Shown: positions 25,399-33,218 of the stretch, piece by piece
How positions within the stretch are numbered: position 1 is the stretch's first letter
Layout of the letters: each line of letters starts with the position of its first letter
Assembly (NCBI GenBank): GCA_022825195.1
Contig: JAJDYL010000143.1
Span: 1 to 33,218 of the forward strand
From: Alphaproteobacteria bacterium
GTDB taxonomy: Bacteria; Pseudomonadota; Alphaproteobacteria; Bin95
Length of the DNA stretch: 33,218 nucleotides
Reading direction: 5' to 3'
Made by a program: the position numbers and the translations under genes
Notes under the pieces: generated by a model
What the model was told of the DNA's origin: nothing
Seen by the model: the letters and a program-made list of their open reading frames with translations, nothing else
The model's database searches: none

Positions 25399-26206
25399 CC
25401 ACGTCCAGAAGCACCCCTACCATCTGGTCGATCCGAGCCCCTGGCCGCTGATCGGCTCCGTCGCGGCCTTCCTCGCGACCATGGGCACGGTGCTCTTCAT
25501 GCATGACGGGGTGGTGTGGGTCATGGCGCTCGGCCTGGTGCTGATCCTCCTCACCATGGTCGTCTGGTGGCGGGACGTGATCCGCGAGGCGGAGCATGAG
25601 GGCCACCACACCCAACCGGTGCAGATCGGGTTGCGCTTCGGCATGGCGCTGTTCATCGCGTCCGAGGTGATGTTCTTCTCGGCGTTCTTCTGGGCGTTCT
25701 TCGACGGCGCGCTGTTCTTTGGCGCAGAGGAAATGCCGGGCCGGATCGAGGCGACCGGAGGCGTCTGGCCGCCGACCGGCATCGTGCCCTTCGAGGCGTT
25801 CGGGCTGCCCTTCCTCAACACGCTCATCCTGCTGCTCTCGGGCGTCACCGTCACCTGGGCGCACCACTCGCTGCTGCACGGCGACCGGGCGGGGCTGATC
25901 CAGGGCCTCGCCTGCACGGTGGCGCTCGGCGTGCTGTTCACCGGCTGCCAGATCTTCGAGTACAGCCACGCCGCCTTCGGCTTCCGCGAGGGCATCTATC
26001 CCTCGACCTTCTTCATGGCGACCGGCTTCCACGGCTTCCATGTCATCATCGGCACCTGCTTCCTGACGGTCTGCCTGTTCCGGGCCATCAAGGGGCATTT
26101 CCGGCCCGACCACCATTTCGGCTTCGAGGCGGCCGCCTGGTACTGGCACTTCGTCGATGTCGTGTGGCTGTTCCTGTTCTCGGTCATATACATCTGGGGC
26201 AGCTGA
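25388..26206 (+). CDS. coxC: Cytochrome c oxidase subunit III
   Basis: A 272-residue integral membrane subunit III that stabilises subunit I and its proton uptake. It begins ADSHVQKHPYHLVDPSPWPL, the typical start, and has seven hydrophobic segments. Family stretches include RFGMALFIASEVMFFSAFFW, TWAHHSLLHGDR, ATGFHGFHVIIG and WYWHFVDVVWLFLF with the conserved Glu and His residues. The start ATG (25388) lies inside the end of ctaG. The longer frame upstream is out-of-frame ctaG. Confidence 0.95.
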   Translation: MADSHVQKHPYHLVDPSPWPLIGSVAAFLATMGTVLFMHDGVVWVMALGLVLILLTMVVWWRDVIREAEHEGHHTQPVQIGLRFGMALFIASEVMFFSAFFWAFFDGALFFGAEEMPGRIEATGGVWPPTGIVPFEAFGLPFLNTLILLLSGVTVTWAHHSLLHGDRAGLIQGLACTVALGVLFTGCQIFEYSHAAFGFREGIYPSTFFMATGFHGFHVIIGTCFLTVCLFRAIKGHFRPDHHFGFEAAAWYWHFVDVVWLFLFSVIYIWGS

Positions 26207-26323
26207 TGCGCTGTTTCGGGAATTGGCATTCGACGGCGTCGGTGCCGTTTCCCCGGCCCACCCATGCCCCCGGGCTGACAGGGCAGGACACCGCCTCTCC
26301 GTCATGCCCGGCTCCCCCTCTCC

Positions 26324-26409
26324 GTCATGGCCGGACTCGTTCCGGGCATCTCCCTCAACCGCTTTCGCCGGGCGGCCGCATGGATGGCCGGAACGAGTCC
26401 GGCCATGAC
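26324..26409. repeat. REP-like palindrome between coxC and SURF1
   Basis: Two 27-base arms, 26324-26350 and 26383-26409, are inverted copies with one mismatch (GTCATGGCCGGACTCGTTCC begins the left arm) around a 32-base GC-rich loop. A partial extra copy of the first half precedes it (GTCATGCCCGG at 26301). The GTCATGGCCGG core is a common dispersed extragenic palindrome type in Alphaproteobacteria. In RNA it would form a very stable hairpin that may end or process the oxidase transcript. It lies only 18 bases before the first SURF1 codons. Confidence 0.85.
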
Positions 26410-26427
26410 GCGGCGGGGCATTAGGCC

Positions 26428-27111
26428 ATTCGGCGGCGTTTCCCGTTCGCCCTGTTCGTCCTGCCGGCGCTCGCGGTCCTGATCGGGCTCGGCGTCTGGC
26501 AACTCGACCGCCGGGACTGGAAGCGGGAGCTGATCGACCGCGCGGCGGCGCGCCTGGCGGAACCTTCCCTGACCGCGCTTGCCGGCATCGGCCCCGGCGA
26601 CGCCTGGCGGCGCATCGGGCTGGAGGGCGCCTGGGAAGAACCCGAACTGCTGCTCCAGAACCGGACCTGGAACGGGCGCGCGGGCTTCGACGTGCTGGCG
26701 TCCTTCCGGCCCTCGGGCGGCGCGGTCTCGGTGCTGGTCAACCGGGGATGGGTCGAGCCTGCCCGGAGCGCGCCCGACACCCGCCCGCCGCCGCTGACGA
26801 AGCTCGAAGGGGTGGTCCGCTTCCCGAGCGCGCCGGGCCGTTTCGCGGTCGATAACGACCCGGCGCGCGGCATGTGGTTCCAGATCGATCCGCAAGCCGC
26901 GGCGGCCCATCTCGGCCGGCCGCTGGCGCCGTTCTACATCCAGGCTTCGCCCGTTGCCGGTGCGCCGGACCGGCCGCGCGCCCGGCCGCCGGAGCCGCGC
27001 TTCCGCAACGACCACCTGCAATATGCGCTCACCTGGTTTGCGCTCGCCGGGGCCGTGGCTATCCTCTACCTGGTCTGGAGGCGCCGGGCGGGGAGGGAAC
27101 GGGTCAGATGA
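26428..27111 (+). CDS. SURF1 family oxidase assembly protein (start codon unclear)
   Basis: About 227 residues that match SURF1/Shy1, which helps insert heme A into subunit I. The N-terminal helix is FALFVLPALAVLIGLGVWQL, then DRRDWKRELI. The middle contains VLVNRGWVEPARSAP and the C-terminal end has NDHLQYALTWFALAGAVAIL, the second helix, followed by a basic tail. The frame has no ATG, GTG or TTG before the second half of the gene (GTG 26689, ATG 26692). An in-frame ATG at 26380 inside the REP-like palindrome is cut off by TAG at 26422-26424. The best remaining start is ATT at 26428. The gene may use a rare start, be poorly translated, or have lost its start to the repeat. Confidence 0.8.
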   Translation: MRRRFPFALFVLPALAVLIGLGVWQLDRRDWKRELIDRAAARLAEPSLTALAGIGPGDAWRRIGLEGAWEEPELLLQNRTWNGRAGFDVLASFRPSGGAVSVLVNRGWVEPARSAPDTRPPPLTKLEGVVRFPSAPGRFAVDNDPARGMWFQIDPQAAAAHLGRPLAPFYIQASPVAGAPDRPRARPPEPRFRNDHLQYALTWFALAGAVAILYLVWRRRAGRERVR

Positions 27112-27120
27112 GAGAACGGC

Positions 27121-28461
27121 ATGTCGCGCCAGCTTCACCTTAACCTGTTCGTCCACAGCCGCGGCCACCATGAGGCGTCCTGGCGCCACCCGAAGGCCTC
27201 GCCGCTTGCGCTCACGGACTTCGAATTCCACCGGGACCTCGCCCGCAAGGCGGAAGACGCGGCGTTCGACTCGATCTTCCTTGCGGACAGCCTCTCCATG
27301 TCCAGCGAGGTGGCGCACACGGCGCGCAGCTGGCTGGAGCCGATCACGCTGCTTGGCGCGCTCGCCTCCGCGACCTCGAAGATCGGACTGATCGCGACGG
27401 CCTCGACCACCTATACCGAGCCCTTCAACCTCGTCCGCCAGTTCGCTTCGCTGGACCACATCAGCAACGGCCGGATCGGCTGGAATATCGTGACCTCCTG
27501 GTCCGTCGCCGCGGCCCACAATTACGGCGACGAGGTCCAGGTGAGCCATGCGGACCGCTATGCCCGCGCCGAGGAATACATGACGGTCGCCAAGGCGCTC
27601 TGGGACAGTTGGGACGACGATGCGGTGCTCGACGACCGCCCGGCCGGCCGTTATGCGCGGCATGGCAGCATCCGCGCGCTCGACCATGCCGGCGCGCATT
27701 ACAAGGTCGCCGGCCCGCTGAATGTGCCGCGCTGCCCCCAGGGGCGGCCGGTGTTCGTGCAGGCGGGTTCGTCCGAAACGGGACGGGATTTCGCCGCCCG
27801 CCATGCCGAGGTGGTGTTCACGGCGCAACTCGAAAAGGCGACGGCGCAGGCGTTCTACGCGGACCTCAAGGCGCGGGCGGCGAAGGCCGGGCGGGACCCG
27901 GACCGGGTGGCGATCCTGCCGGGGTTCAGCCCCCTCATCGCCGACACGCGGGAAGAGGCGGAGCGGCTCGTTCTCGAACTGAACGGGCTGGCCGATCCGG
28001 AGGTCGGCAGGAAGCGGCTGTCCGGGCGTTTCGGCGGCTTCGACTTCGGCCATCTCGAACTCGACCGGGCGCTGACGCCGGCGGACTTCCCCGACCCCGA
28101 CAGCGTGCAGGCGGCGCGAAGCCGGGCGGCGACCATCGTGGGCCTCGTCGAGCGCGAGCGTCCGACCCTGCGCCAATTGCTGGCGAAGCTCGCCGGCGCG
28201 CGCGGCCACTACACCTTCGCCGGCACGCCGGAGCAGACGGCGGACTTCATGGAGGAATGGCTGGCGGACGGCGCCGCGGACGGCTTCAACCTCATGCCGC
28301 CCGTGCTGCCCTGGATGCTCGATGTCTTCATCGCCCGGGTCCTGCCGATCCTGCGCGAGCGGGGCCTCTTCCGCGAAGCCTATTCCGGCCCGACGCTCCG
28401 GGAGCATTACGGCCTCGCCCGGCCCGCGCCCGAAATCCCGCCGGGCGCGCGGCCGATATAG
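27121..28461 (+). CDS. LLM-class flavin-dependent monooxygenase, NtaA/SnaA/DszA type
   Basis: A 446-residue luciferase-like monooxygenase that uses FMNH2 supplied by a separate reductase to oxygenate a small molecule. The NtaA/SnaA/DszA subgroup is marked by LHLNLFVHSRGHHEASWRHP at the start, FDSIFLADSLS, GRIGWNIVTSWSVAAAHNYG at about 117-136, and PVFVQAGSSETGRDFAARHA. Typical length is 440-460. No flavin reductase gene lies beside it. It follows SURF1 by 9 bases and precedes a hydrolase, so it may be co-transcribed with both, an uncommon position for such a gene. Confidence 0.9.
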   Translation: MSRQLHLNLFVHSRGHHEASWRHPKASPLALTDFEFHRDLARKAEDAAFDSIFLADSLSMSSEVAHTARSWLEPITLLGALASATSKIGLIATASTTYTEPFNLVRQFASLDHISNGRIGWNIVTSWSVAAAHNYGDEVQVSHADRYARAEEYMTVAKALWDSWDDDAVLDDRPAGRYARHGSIRALDHAGAHYKVAGPLNVPRCPQGRPVFVQAGSSETGRDFAARHAEVVFTAQLEKATAQAFYADLKARAAKAGRDPDRVAILPGFSPLIADTREEAERLVLELNGLADPEVGRKRLSGRFGGFDFGHLELDRALTPADFPDPDSVQAARSRAATIVGLVERERPTLRQLLAKLAGARGHYTFAGTPEQTADFMEEWLADGAADGFNLMPPVLPWMLDVFIARVLPILRERGLFREAYSGPTLREHYGLARPAPEIPPGARPI

Positions 28462-28484
28462 CCCGAAGCAGGAGGAGCAACGCC

Positions 28485-29375
28485 ATGAGCGCCACCCCCG
28501 TTACCTTCTACTCCGAGGGCTTCCGGCTTGTGGGCGACCTCTACCGGCCGGAGGGTCTCAAGCCCGGCGAGACGCGCGCCGGCATCGTGCTCTGCCACGG
28601 CTATACGGGGGTGAAGGACCTCTATTTGCCGGACAATGCCCGCGTGCTGACGGCGGCCGGCTATGTCGTGCTCGCCTTCGACTACAAGGGCTGGGGCGAG
28701 AGCGAGGGGCCGCGCACCCGCCTGGCGCCCTACAGCCGGGTGGCGGACGTGCAGGCGGCGCTGACCTTCCTCGGCGCGCAGGCGGAGGTGGACGAGACGC
28801 GGCTCGGCATCTACGGCACCAGCTATGGCGGGGCGACGGTGGTATGGACGGGCGCCGTGGACCGGCGGGTAAAATGCGTCGTCAGCGTGGTCGGCATCGG
28901 CCACGGCGAGCGGTGGATGCGGAGCGTGCGCCGGCCGGACGAATGGTTCGACCTGCTGGAGCGCTCCGCCGGGGACCGGGTGAAGCGCGCGATGGAGGGC
29001 GAGTCCGAGTTCGTCGAGCGCAGCGAGGTGCTGCTGCCGGACCGCCAGTCGGCGGCGCTCGCGGCCGCCGCGCGGCGCAATGTCCCCTCGGCGCTCAACA
29101 CGCTGCCGCTCGAATATGTCGATGAGACGCTGGGCTTCCACCCGGAATGGATCGTGGACCGGATCGCGCCCCGCCCGGTGCTCTTCATCACCACCGACGA
29201 CGACCGGCTGGTGCCGCCGGAAGAGTCGGAAGCGCTCTACGAGCGGGCCGGCGAGCCGAAGAAACTGGTCGTGCTCAAGGGCTACGGCCACTACGAGGTC
29301 TATGTTGACCCGGCCTTCACCGAGGTGATGGACGAAACGCTCGCCTGGTTCCGGGAGCACCTGCCGGCGGCGTAA
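28485..29375 (+). CDS. Alpha/beta hydrolase, dienelactone-hydrolase/DUF-esterase like
   Basis: A 296-residue alpha/beta-hydrolase started at ATG 28485 with AGGAGG about 9 bases upstream. The oxyanion region is IVLCHGYTGVKD. The nucleophile is Ser113 in GTSYGG, the acid is in LFITTDDDRLVPPEES, and the His is in LKGYGHYEVY near the C-terminus. It therefore has a complete catalytic triad. Substrate is unknown; lactone, ester or amide cleavage are all possible. It sits 23 bases after the LLM monooxygenase, so it may hydrolyse that enzyme's ester or lactone product, which is inference. Confidence 0.88.
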   Translation: MSATPVTFYSEGFRLVGDLYRPEGLKPGETRAGIVLCHGYTGVKDLYLPDNARVLTAAGYVVLAFDYKGWGESEGPRTRLAPYSRVADVQAALTFLGAQAEVDETRLGIYGTSYGGATVVWTGAVDRRVKCVVSVVGIGHGERWMRSVRRPDEWFDLLERSAGDRVKRAMEGESEFVERSEVLLPDRQSAALAAAARRNVPSALNTLPLEYVDETLGFHPEWIVDRIAPRPVLFITTDDDRLVPPEESEALYERAGEPKKLVVLKGYGHYEVYVDPAFTEVMDETLAWFREHLPAA

Positions 29376-29393
29376 ACCGAAAAGGGGACGCCA

Positions 29394-32300
29394 GTGGCGC
29401 AACGCAAGCTCCTGGTCGCCAACCGAAGCGAAATCGCGATCCGGGTCATGCGAGCGGCCACCGAACTCGGCCTCCGCACCGTCGCGATCTATGCCGAGGA
29501 AGACAAGCTCGCCCTGCACCGGTTCAAGGCCGACGAGAGCTACCGCATCGGCGAAGGCCTCGGCCCGGTCACGGCCTATCTCGACATCGACGAGATCGTC
29601 TTCACGGCCAGGCGGACGGGTGCGGAACTGCTCCACCCCGGCTACGGCTTCGTCTCGGAGAAGCCCGAGCTGGCCGAAGCCTGCGCGCGAAACGGCATCA
29701 CCTTCGTCGGGCCGCCGGCCGGGGTCATGCGCACGCTCGGCAACAAGGTGGCCGCGCGCAACCTCGCCGCATCGGTGGGCGTTCCGGTCATGCCGGCGAC
29801 GGGTCCGCTGCCGCCGGACGAGGCCGAATGCCGGAGGCTGGCGGGGGAGGTCGGCTATCCGCTGATGCTGAAGGCGAGCTGGGGCGGCGGCGGGCGCGGC
29901 ATGCGCATCGTCGAGACCCCCGCCGAACTGATCGACCGGATCGAGGCCGGGCGCCGGGAGGCGGAAGTCGCCTTCGGCAATGGCGAGGTCTATCTGGAGA
30001 AGCTGGTCGAGCGGGCGCGGCATGTCGAGGTGCAGGTTCTCGGCGACCGCCACGGCAATCTGGTGCATCTCTTCGAACGGGACTGCTCGCTTCAGCGCCG
30101 CAACCAGAAGGTCGTCGAGCGTGCGCCGGCGCCCTATCTCGACGACGGTGCGCGCCGGGACATCTGCGAGGCGGCCCTGGCGCTCTGCCGCGCCGCCGAT
30201 TATGTCGGCGCCGGCACCGTCGAGTTCCTGATGGATGCCGACAGCGGCGCCTTCTATTTCATCGAGGTCAATCCGCGCATCCAGGTCGAGCACACCGTGA
30301 CCGAGGAGGTGACCGGCATCGACATCGTCAAGGCGCAGATCCGGATCGCGCTTGGCGGGCATGTCGGCGACGAGCGCTCGACCGGCGTGCCGGCCCAGGA
30401 GGACATCCGCCTGCGCGGCCACGCCCTGCAATGCCGGATCACCACCGAAGACCCGGAGTCGAACTTCAAGCCCGACTACGGCCGCATCACCGCCTACCGG
30501 GGCGCGACCGGTTTCGGCATCCGGCTGGACGGGGGCACCGCCTATTCCGGCGCCGTCATCACCCGCTACTATGACAGCCTGCTGGAAAAGGTGACGGCCT
30601 GGGCCGCCAGCAGGGAGGAAGCCGTCCGCCGCATGGACCGGGCGCTCCGGGAGTTCCGGATACGCGGCGTCGCGACCAATCTCGTCTTTCTCGAGAATGT
30701 CATCAACCACCCGCAGTTCCTGGCCGACGAGGTCACGACGCGCTTCATCGACACGACGCCGGAGCTGTTGCACTTTCCGAGGCGCCGCGACCGGGCGACG
30801 CGCCTGCTGCGCTACATCGCCGACGTCACCGTCAACGGCAATCCCGAGGTCGCCGGCCGGCCGCGGCCGTCGGCCGCGGCCTTCGCGCCCGCCGTTCCCG
30901 CCTTCGATCCCGCCGGGCCCGTCGCGTCCGGCACGAAGCAGCTGCTCGACGAGCGCGGGCCGGAAGGCTTCCGGGACTGGATGCTGGCGGAGCAGCGCGT
31001 GCTGGTTACCGATACCACCATGCGCGACGCCCACCAGTCGCTGCTCGCGACGCGCATGCGCTCCTACGACATGGCGGCGGTCAGCGAGGCCTATGCGCAC
31101 CGGCTGCCGCAGCTCCTGTCGCTGGAGTGCTGGGGCGGGGCGACCTTCGACGTCGCCATGCGGTTCCTCAAGGAGGACCCGTGGGACCGCCTGAGCGACA
31201 TTCGCCGGCGCGTCCCGAACATCCTCCTGCAGATGCTGCTGCGCGCCTCCAACGCCGTCGGCTACGCCAACTATCCCGACAATGCGGTGCGCTACTTCGT
31301 CGAGAAGTCGGCCGATGCCGGCATCGACCTGTTCCGCGTCTTCGACAGCCTCAACTGGGTCGAGAACATGAAGGTCGCGATCGACGCCGTGCTGGAGACC
31401 GGCCGGCTCTGCGAAGCGGCGATCTGCTACACGGGCGACCTCTTCGACGGGGACCGGGCGAAATACGGTCTCGACTACTATCTCGCCATGGCGCGCGAGC
31501 TGGAGGCGGCCGGCGCGCACATTCTCGGCGTCAAGGACATGGCCGGCCTCTGCCGCCCCGATCACGCCCGCGTCCTGGTAAGGAGGCTGAAGGAGGAGAC
31601 CGGCCTCCCCGTCCACTTCCACACGCACGACACCTCGGGCATATCGGCCGCAACCGTGCTGGCCGCGTGCGAGGCCGGCGCGGACGCCGTCGATGCGGCG
31701 ATGGACAGCTTCTCCGGCCTTACCTCCCAGCCCAATCTCGGCTCCATCGTCGCGGCGCTCGGCGACGGGCCGCGCCGGAGCGGCATAGACCCGGCGACCG
31801 TCCGCGCCTTCTCCGACTACTGGGAGGCGGTCAGGGCGCAATATGCGGCCTTCGAGCCCGACCTGCGCGCCGGCGCCTCGGAGGTCTATCTGCACGAGAT
31901 GCCGGGCGGCCAGTTCACCAATCTCAAGGAGCAGACGCGCGCGCTCGGCCTGGCGGACCGCTGGCACGAGGTCGCCCGCATGTATGCCGAAGCGAACCGG
32001 CTGTTCGGGGACATCGTGAAGGTCACGCCCTCGTCCAAGGTGGTCGGCGACATGGCGCTCTACATGGTCGCCAGCGGGGTGACGCCGGAGCAGGTCCTGG
32101 ACCCGGAGGTCGAGACCGCCTTTCCCGGCTCCGTGGTGTCCATGCTGCGCGGCGAGCTCGGCCAGCCGCCGGGCGGCTGGCCGGAGGCGATACAGGCCAA
32201 GGCGCTGCGCGGCGAGGCGCCGATCGCCGGCCGGCCGGCCGACCATCTGCCGCCGATGGACCTCGATGCCGAACGCAAGGAGGCCGAGAGGGCCGCCGGG

Positions 32301-32849
32301 CGCAGCGTGTCGGACTACGAGCTCGCCTCCAGCATCATGTATCCGGCCGTCTTTGCGGACTATGCCCGGCACCGCCGCCGGTTCGGGCGGCTGGACGTTC
32401 TCTCCACCCCGGTCTTCTTCTACGGCATGGCGCCGGGACAGGAGATCGCCGTCGAGATCGACGCCGGAAAGGCGCTGGTCATCCGCCTGATGGCCGTCGG
32501 CGAGGCCGACGAACGCGGCGAGCGCGAGGTCTTCTTCGAGCTCAACGGGCAGCCGCGCGTCATCGCGGTGCCGGACGCCGGCGTCGCGCCCAGGGTTGCG
32601 GCCAACGAACGCGCCGACCCGGACGACCCGAACCAGGTCGCCGCTCCCATGCCGGGCGTGGTGTCGACCCTGGTGGTGGCCGCCGGCCAGCCGGTCCGCG
32701 CCGGCGACGTGCTGCTGACGCTGGAAGCGATGAAGATGGAAACCTCCGTCACGGCGCCCGCGGCCGGCACGGTCTCGCGCCTGCCGGTTTCCGTCGGCAG
32801 CGTCGTCGATGCGAAGGACCTGCTGGCGGTCATCCAGCCTCCGGCCTGA
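29394..32849 (+). CDS. pyc: Pyruvate carboxylase
   Basis: A 1151-residue single-chain biotin enzyme that carboxylates pyruvate to oxaloacetate to refill the TCA cycle. The start is GTG 29394 with AAGGGGA upstream. The biotin carboxylase domain (about 1-450) includes KLLVANRSEIAIRVMRAA and the ATP-grasp loop SWGGGGRGMRIV, plus FIEVNPRIQVEHTVTEEVTG. The carboxyltransferase domain begins at DTTMRDAHQSLLATRMRS (about 540) and includes VKDMAGLCRPDHA and HFHTHDTSG with metal-binding His residues. The C-terminal biotin carrier has EAMKMET with biotinyl Lys1114. Length and domain order are standard. It lies 18 bases after the hydrolase gene. Confidence 0.96.
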   Translation: MAQRKLLVANRSEIAIRVMRAATELGLRTVAIYAEEDKLALHRFKADESYRIGEGLGPVTAYLDIDEIVFTARRTGAELLHPGYGFVSEKPELAEACARNGITFVGPPAGVMRTLGNKVAARNLAASVGVPVMPATGPLPPDEAECRRLAGEVGYPLMLKASWGGGGRGMRIVETPAELIDRIEAGRREAEVAFGNGEVYLEKLVERARHVEVQVLGDRHGNLVHLFERDCSLQRRNQKVVERAPAPYLDDGARRDICEAALALCRAADYVGAGTVEFLMDADSGAFYFIEVNPRIQVEHTVTEEVTGIDIVKAQIRIALGGHVGDERSTGVPAQEDIRLRGHALQCRITTEDPESNFKPDYGRITAYRGATGFGIRLDGGTAYSGAVITRYYDSLLEKVTAWAASREEAVRRMDRALREFRIRGVATNLVFLENVINHPQFLADEVTTRFIDTTPELLHFPRRRDRATRLLRYIADVTVNGNPEVAGRPRPSAAAFAPAVPAFDPAGPVASGTKQLLDERGPEGFRDWMLAEQRVLVTDTTMRDAHQSLLATRMRSYDMAAVSEAYAHRLPQLLSLECWGGATFDVAMRFLKEDPWDRLSDIRRRVPNILLQMLLRASNAVGYANYPDNAVRYFVEKSADAGIDLFRVFDSLNWVENMKVAIDAVLETGRLCEAAICYTGDLFDGDRAKYGLDYYLAMARELEAAGAHILGVKDMAGLCRPDHARVLVRRLKEETGLPVHFHTHDTSGISAATVLAACEAGADAVDAAMDSFSGLTSQPNLGSIVAALGDGPRRSGIDPATVRAFSDYWEAVRAQYAAFEPDLRAGASEVYLHEMPGGQFTNLKEQTRALGLADRWHEVARMYAEANRLFGDIVKVTPSSKVVGDMALYMVASGVTPEQVLDPEVETAFPGSVVSMLRGELGQPPGGWPEAIQAKALRGEAPIAGRPADHLPPMDLDAERKEAERAAGRSVSDYELASSIMYPAVFADYARHRRRFGRLDVLSTPVFFYGMAPGQEIAVEIDAGKALVIRLMAVGEADERGEREVFFELNGQPRVIAVPDAGVAPRVAANERADPDDPNQVAAPMPGVVSTLVVAAGQPVRAGDVLLTLEAMKMETSVTAPAAGTVSRLPVSVGSVVDAKDLLAVIQPPA

Positions 32850-32944
32850 GGGCGTCCCTCTCTCGCGCATAATGCGCGCGCGCGTTTCGCGGCGGCGCGC
32901 GTGTGCGTGCGCGGGGCGGCGGGCGGGAGGACCCTCCCGGAAAT
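32850..32944. other. GC-rich palindromic spacer after pyc
   Basis: After the pyc stop the sequence holds CGCGCAT-A-ATGCGCG (32864-32878) and then more CGCGCG runs able to pair around TTTCGCGGCGG. It may act as a stem-loop at the end of the pyc transcript, but no T-rich run follows, so a classic intrinsic terminator is not supported. No gene is seen. Confidence 0.4.
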
Positions 32945-32970
32945 GTCATGAATTGTCATGTTCCGTCATG
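32945..32970. repeat. Three GTCATG copies at exact 10-base spacing
   Basis: GTCATG occurs at 32945-32950, 32955-32960 and 32965-32970, each separated by four bases (AATT, then TTCC). The spacing is close to one helical turn. The repeats cross the stop codon of the gene on the minus strand. The last copy continues as GTCATGGCCGG, the same core as the REP-like palindrome at 26324. It may be a direct-repeat operator or a decayed repeat element. Confidence 0.5.
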
Positions 32971-33218
32971 GCCGGGGGCGAAATCCACGCGGTCGAACCG
33001 GTCCCCGCCCTGCCGGTCTTCCTCTTCTTCTTTTTCTTCTTCCTCTTCGCCGGTCCGGTCCTCGCGGGCGCGGCGGTCCTCCGCTTCCCGTTCGAGCCGG
33101 CTACGCCTGCGCTCCTCGACCTCCTCCGGCGCCCACGGGTCGTAGATGTCGCCATAGCCGTTGCGGCGCTGGTAGAGCCAGTCATGTTCGGCCCCGTCGG
33201 CGCGGTCGTCGTCGATCC
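32956..33218 (-). CDS. Unrecognised acidic protein, C-terminal part (partial at right edge)
   Basis: The minus-strand frame is open from the window edge to a TGA at 32958-32956, giving 86 residues of C-terminal sequence. It contains DWLYQRRNGYGDIYDPWAPE, then a charged helix (EEVEERRRSRLEREAEDRR), an almost pure Glu/Lys run (EEEEEKEEEEE, encoded by the purine tract at 33019-33048), and a short end (RFDRVDFAPGHDG). No family is recognised. The charged tail suggests a disordered or coiled region that may bind basic partners. Codon choice in the acidic run is purine-only, so replication slippage could vary its length. Confidence 0.5.
   Translation of the reverse strand, partial: IDDDRADGAEHDWLYQRRNGYGDIYDPWAPEEVEERRRSRLEREAEDRRAREDRTGEEEEEKEEEEDRQGGDRFDRVDFAPGHDGT

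Noticed and set aside
26302..32870. Two very long minus-strand frames (701 and 1487 residues) opposite SURF1, LLM, hydrolase and pyc
   Set aside because: Antisense shadows of well-identified genes; no domain is recognisable.

Overview
The window is high-GC, densely coded DNA. The best taxonomic clue is tldD facing a complete aa3-type cytochrome c oxidase operon in the order coxB-coxA-ctaB-coxF-ctaG-coxC-SURF1, an arrangement typical of Alphaproteobacteria. Palindromic repeats with the GTCATGGCCGG core and many flavin and acyl-CoA enzymes fit an environmental, metabolically versatile alphaproteobacterium. The species cannot be named from sequence alone.

Layout. (1) 1-228: the 3' end of an IS630-type transposase, whose element appears to have cut into a DUF924 gene. 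(2) 229-5337, minus strand: a Baeyer-Villiger-type flavin monooxygenase, an orphan form II CoxL-like molybdenum hydroxylase large subunit, a secreted DUF2059 protein and a NIPSNAP protein. (3) 5417-7472, plus: a DUF169 protein and an O-methyltransferase-type enzyme, separated by a 267-base fold-back element whose right terminal repeat contains the methyltransferase start codon. (4) 7469-11452, minus: an overlapping three-gene set (L-2-hydroxyglutarate-oxidase-like flavoprotein, EamA permease, acyl-CoA dehydrogenase) followed by a polysaccharide-lyase-like lipoprotein. (5) 11573-12613, plus: a DUF3179 protein.

(6) 12614-17482 is an accessory island, part of it clearly lower in GC. A strong sigma70-type promoter with a LexA-like box precedes a lone IS630-type helix-turn-helix gene. 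On the minus strand follow a VapB45/VapC45-like toxin-antitoxin pair, an unrecognised small gene, an HNH endonuclease with the phosphorothioate-DNA-binding (SBD) domain, and a 59-residue gene encoding only the toxin-binding end of a RelB/DinJ antitoxin. A second HNH endonuclease diverges from them across a palindromic operator candidate. This is the most interesting part of the window: a compact, apparently co-directional defence and toxin-antitoxin cassette with no visible DNA phosphorothioation (dnd) genes.

(7) 17584-21013: a small membrane coiled-coil protein, a GMC oxidoreductase and TldD. (8) 21197-27111: the cytochrome oxidase operon. Its SURF1 gene has lost any ordinary start codon just downstream of a REP-like palindrome. 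(9) 27121-32849: an NtaA-type flavin monooxygenase, an alpha/beta hydrolase and a full-length pyruvate carboxylase, all plus strand. (10) 32956-33218: the C-terminal end of an acidic protein of unknown function running off the right edge.

The oxidase genes make and assemble the terminal oxidase (subunits I-III, heme A precursor synthesis, CuB insertion, SURF1 assembly). The many orphan oxidoreductases around them suggest catabolism of organic acids or xenobiotics, but no complete pathway can be read from this window.
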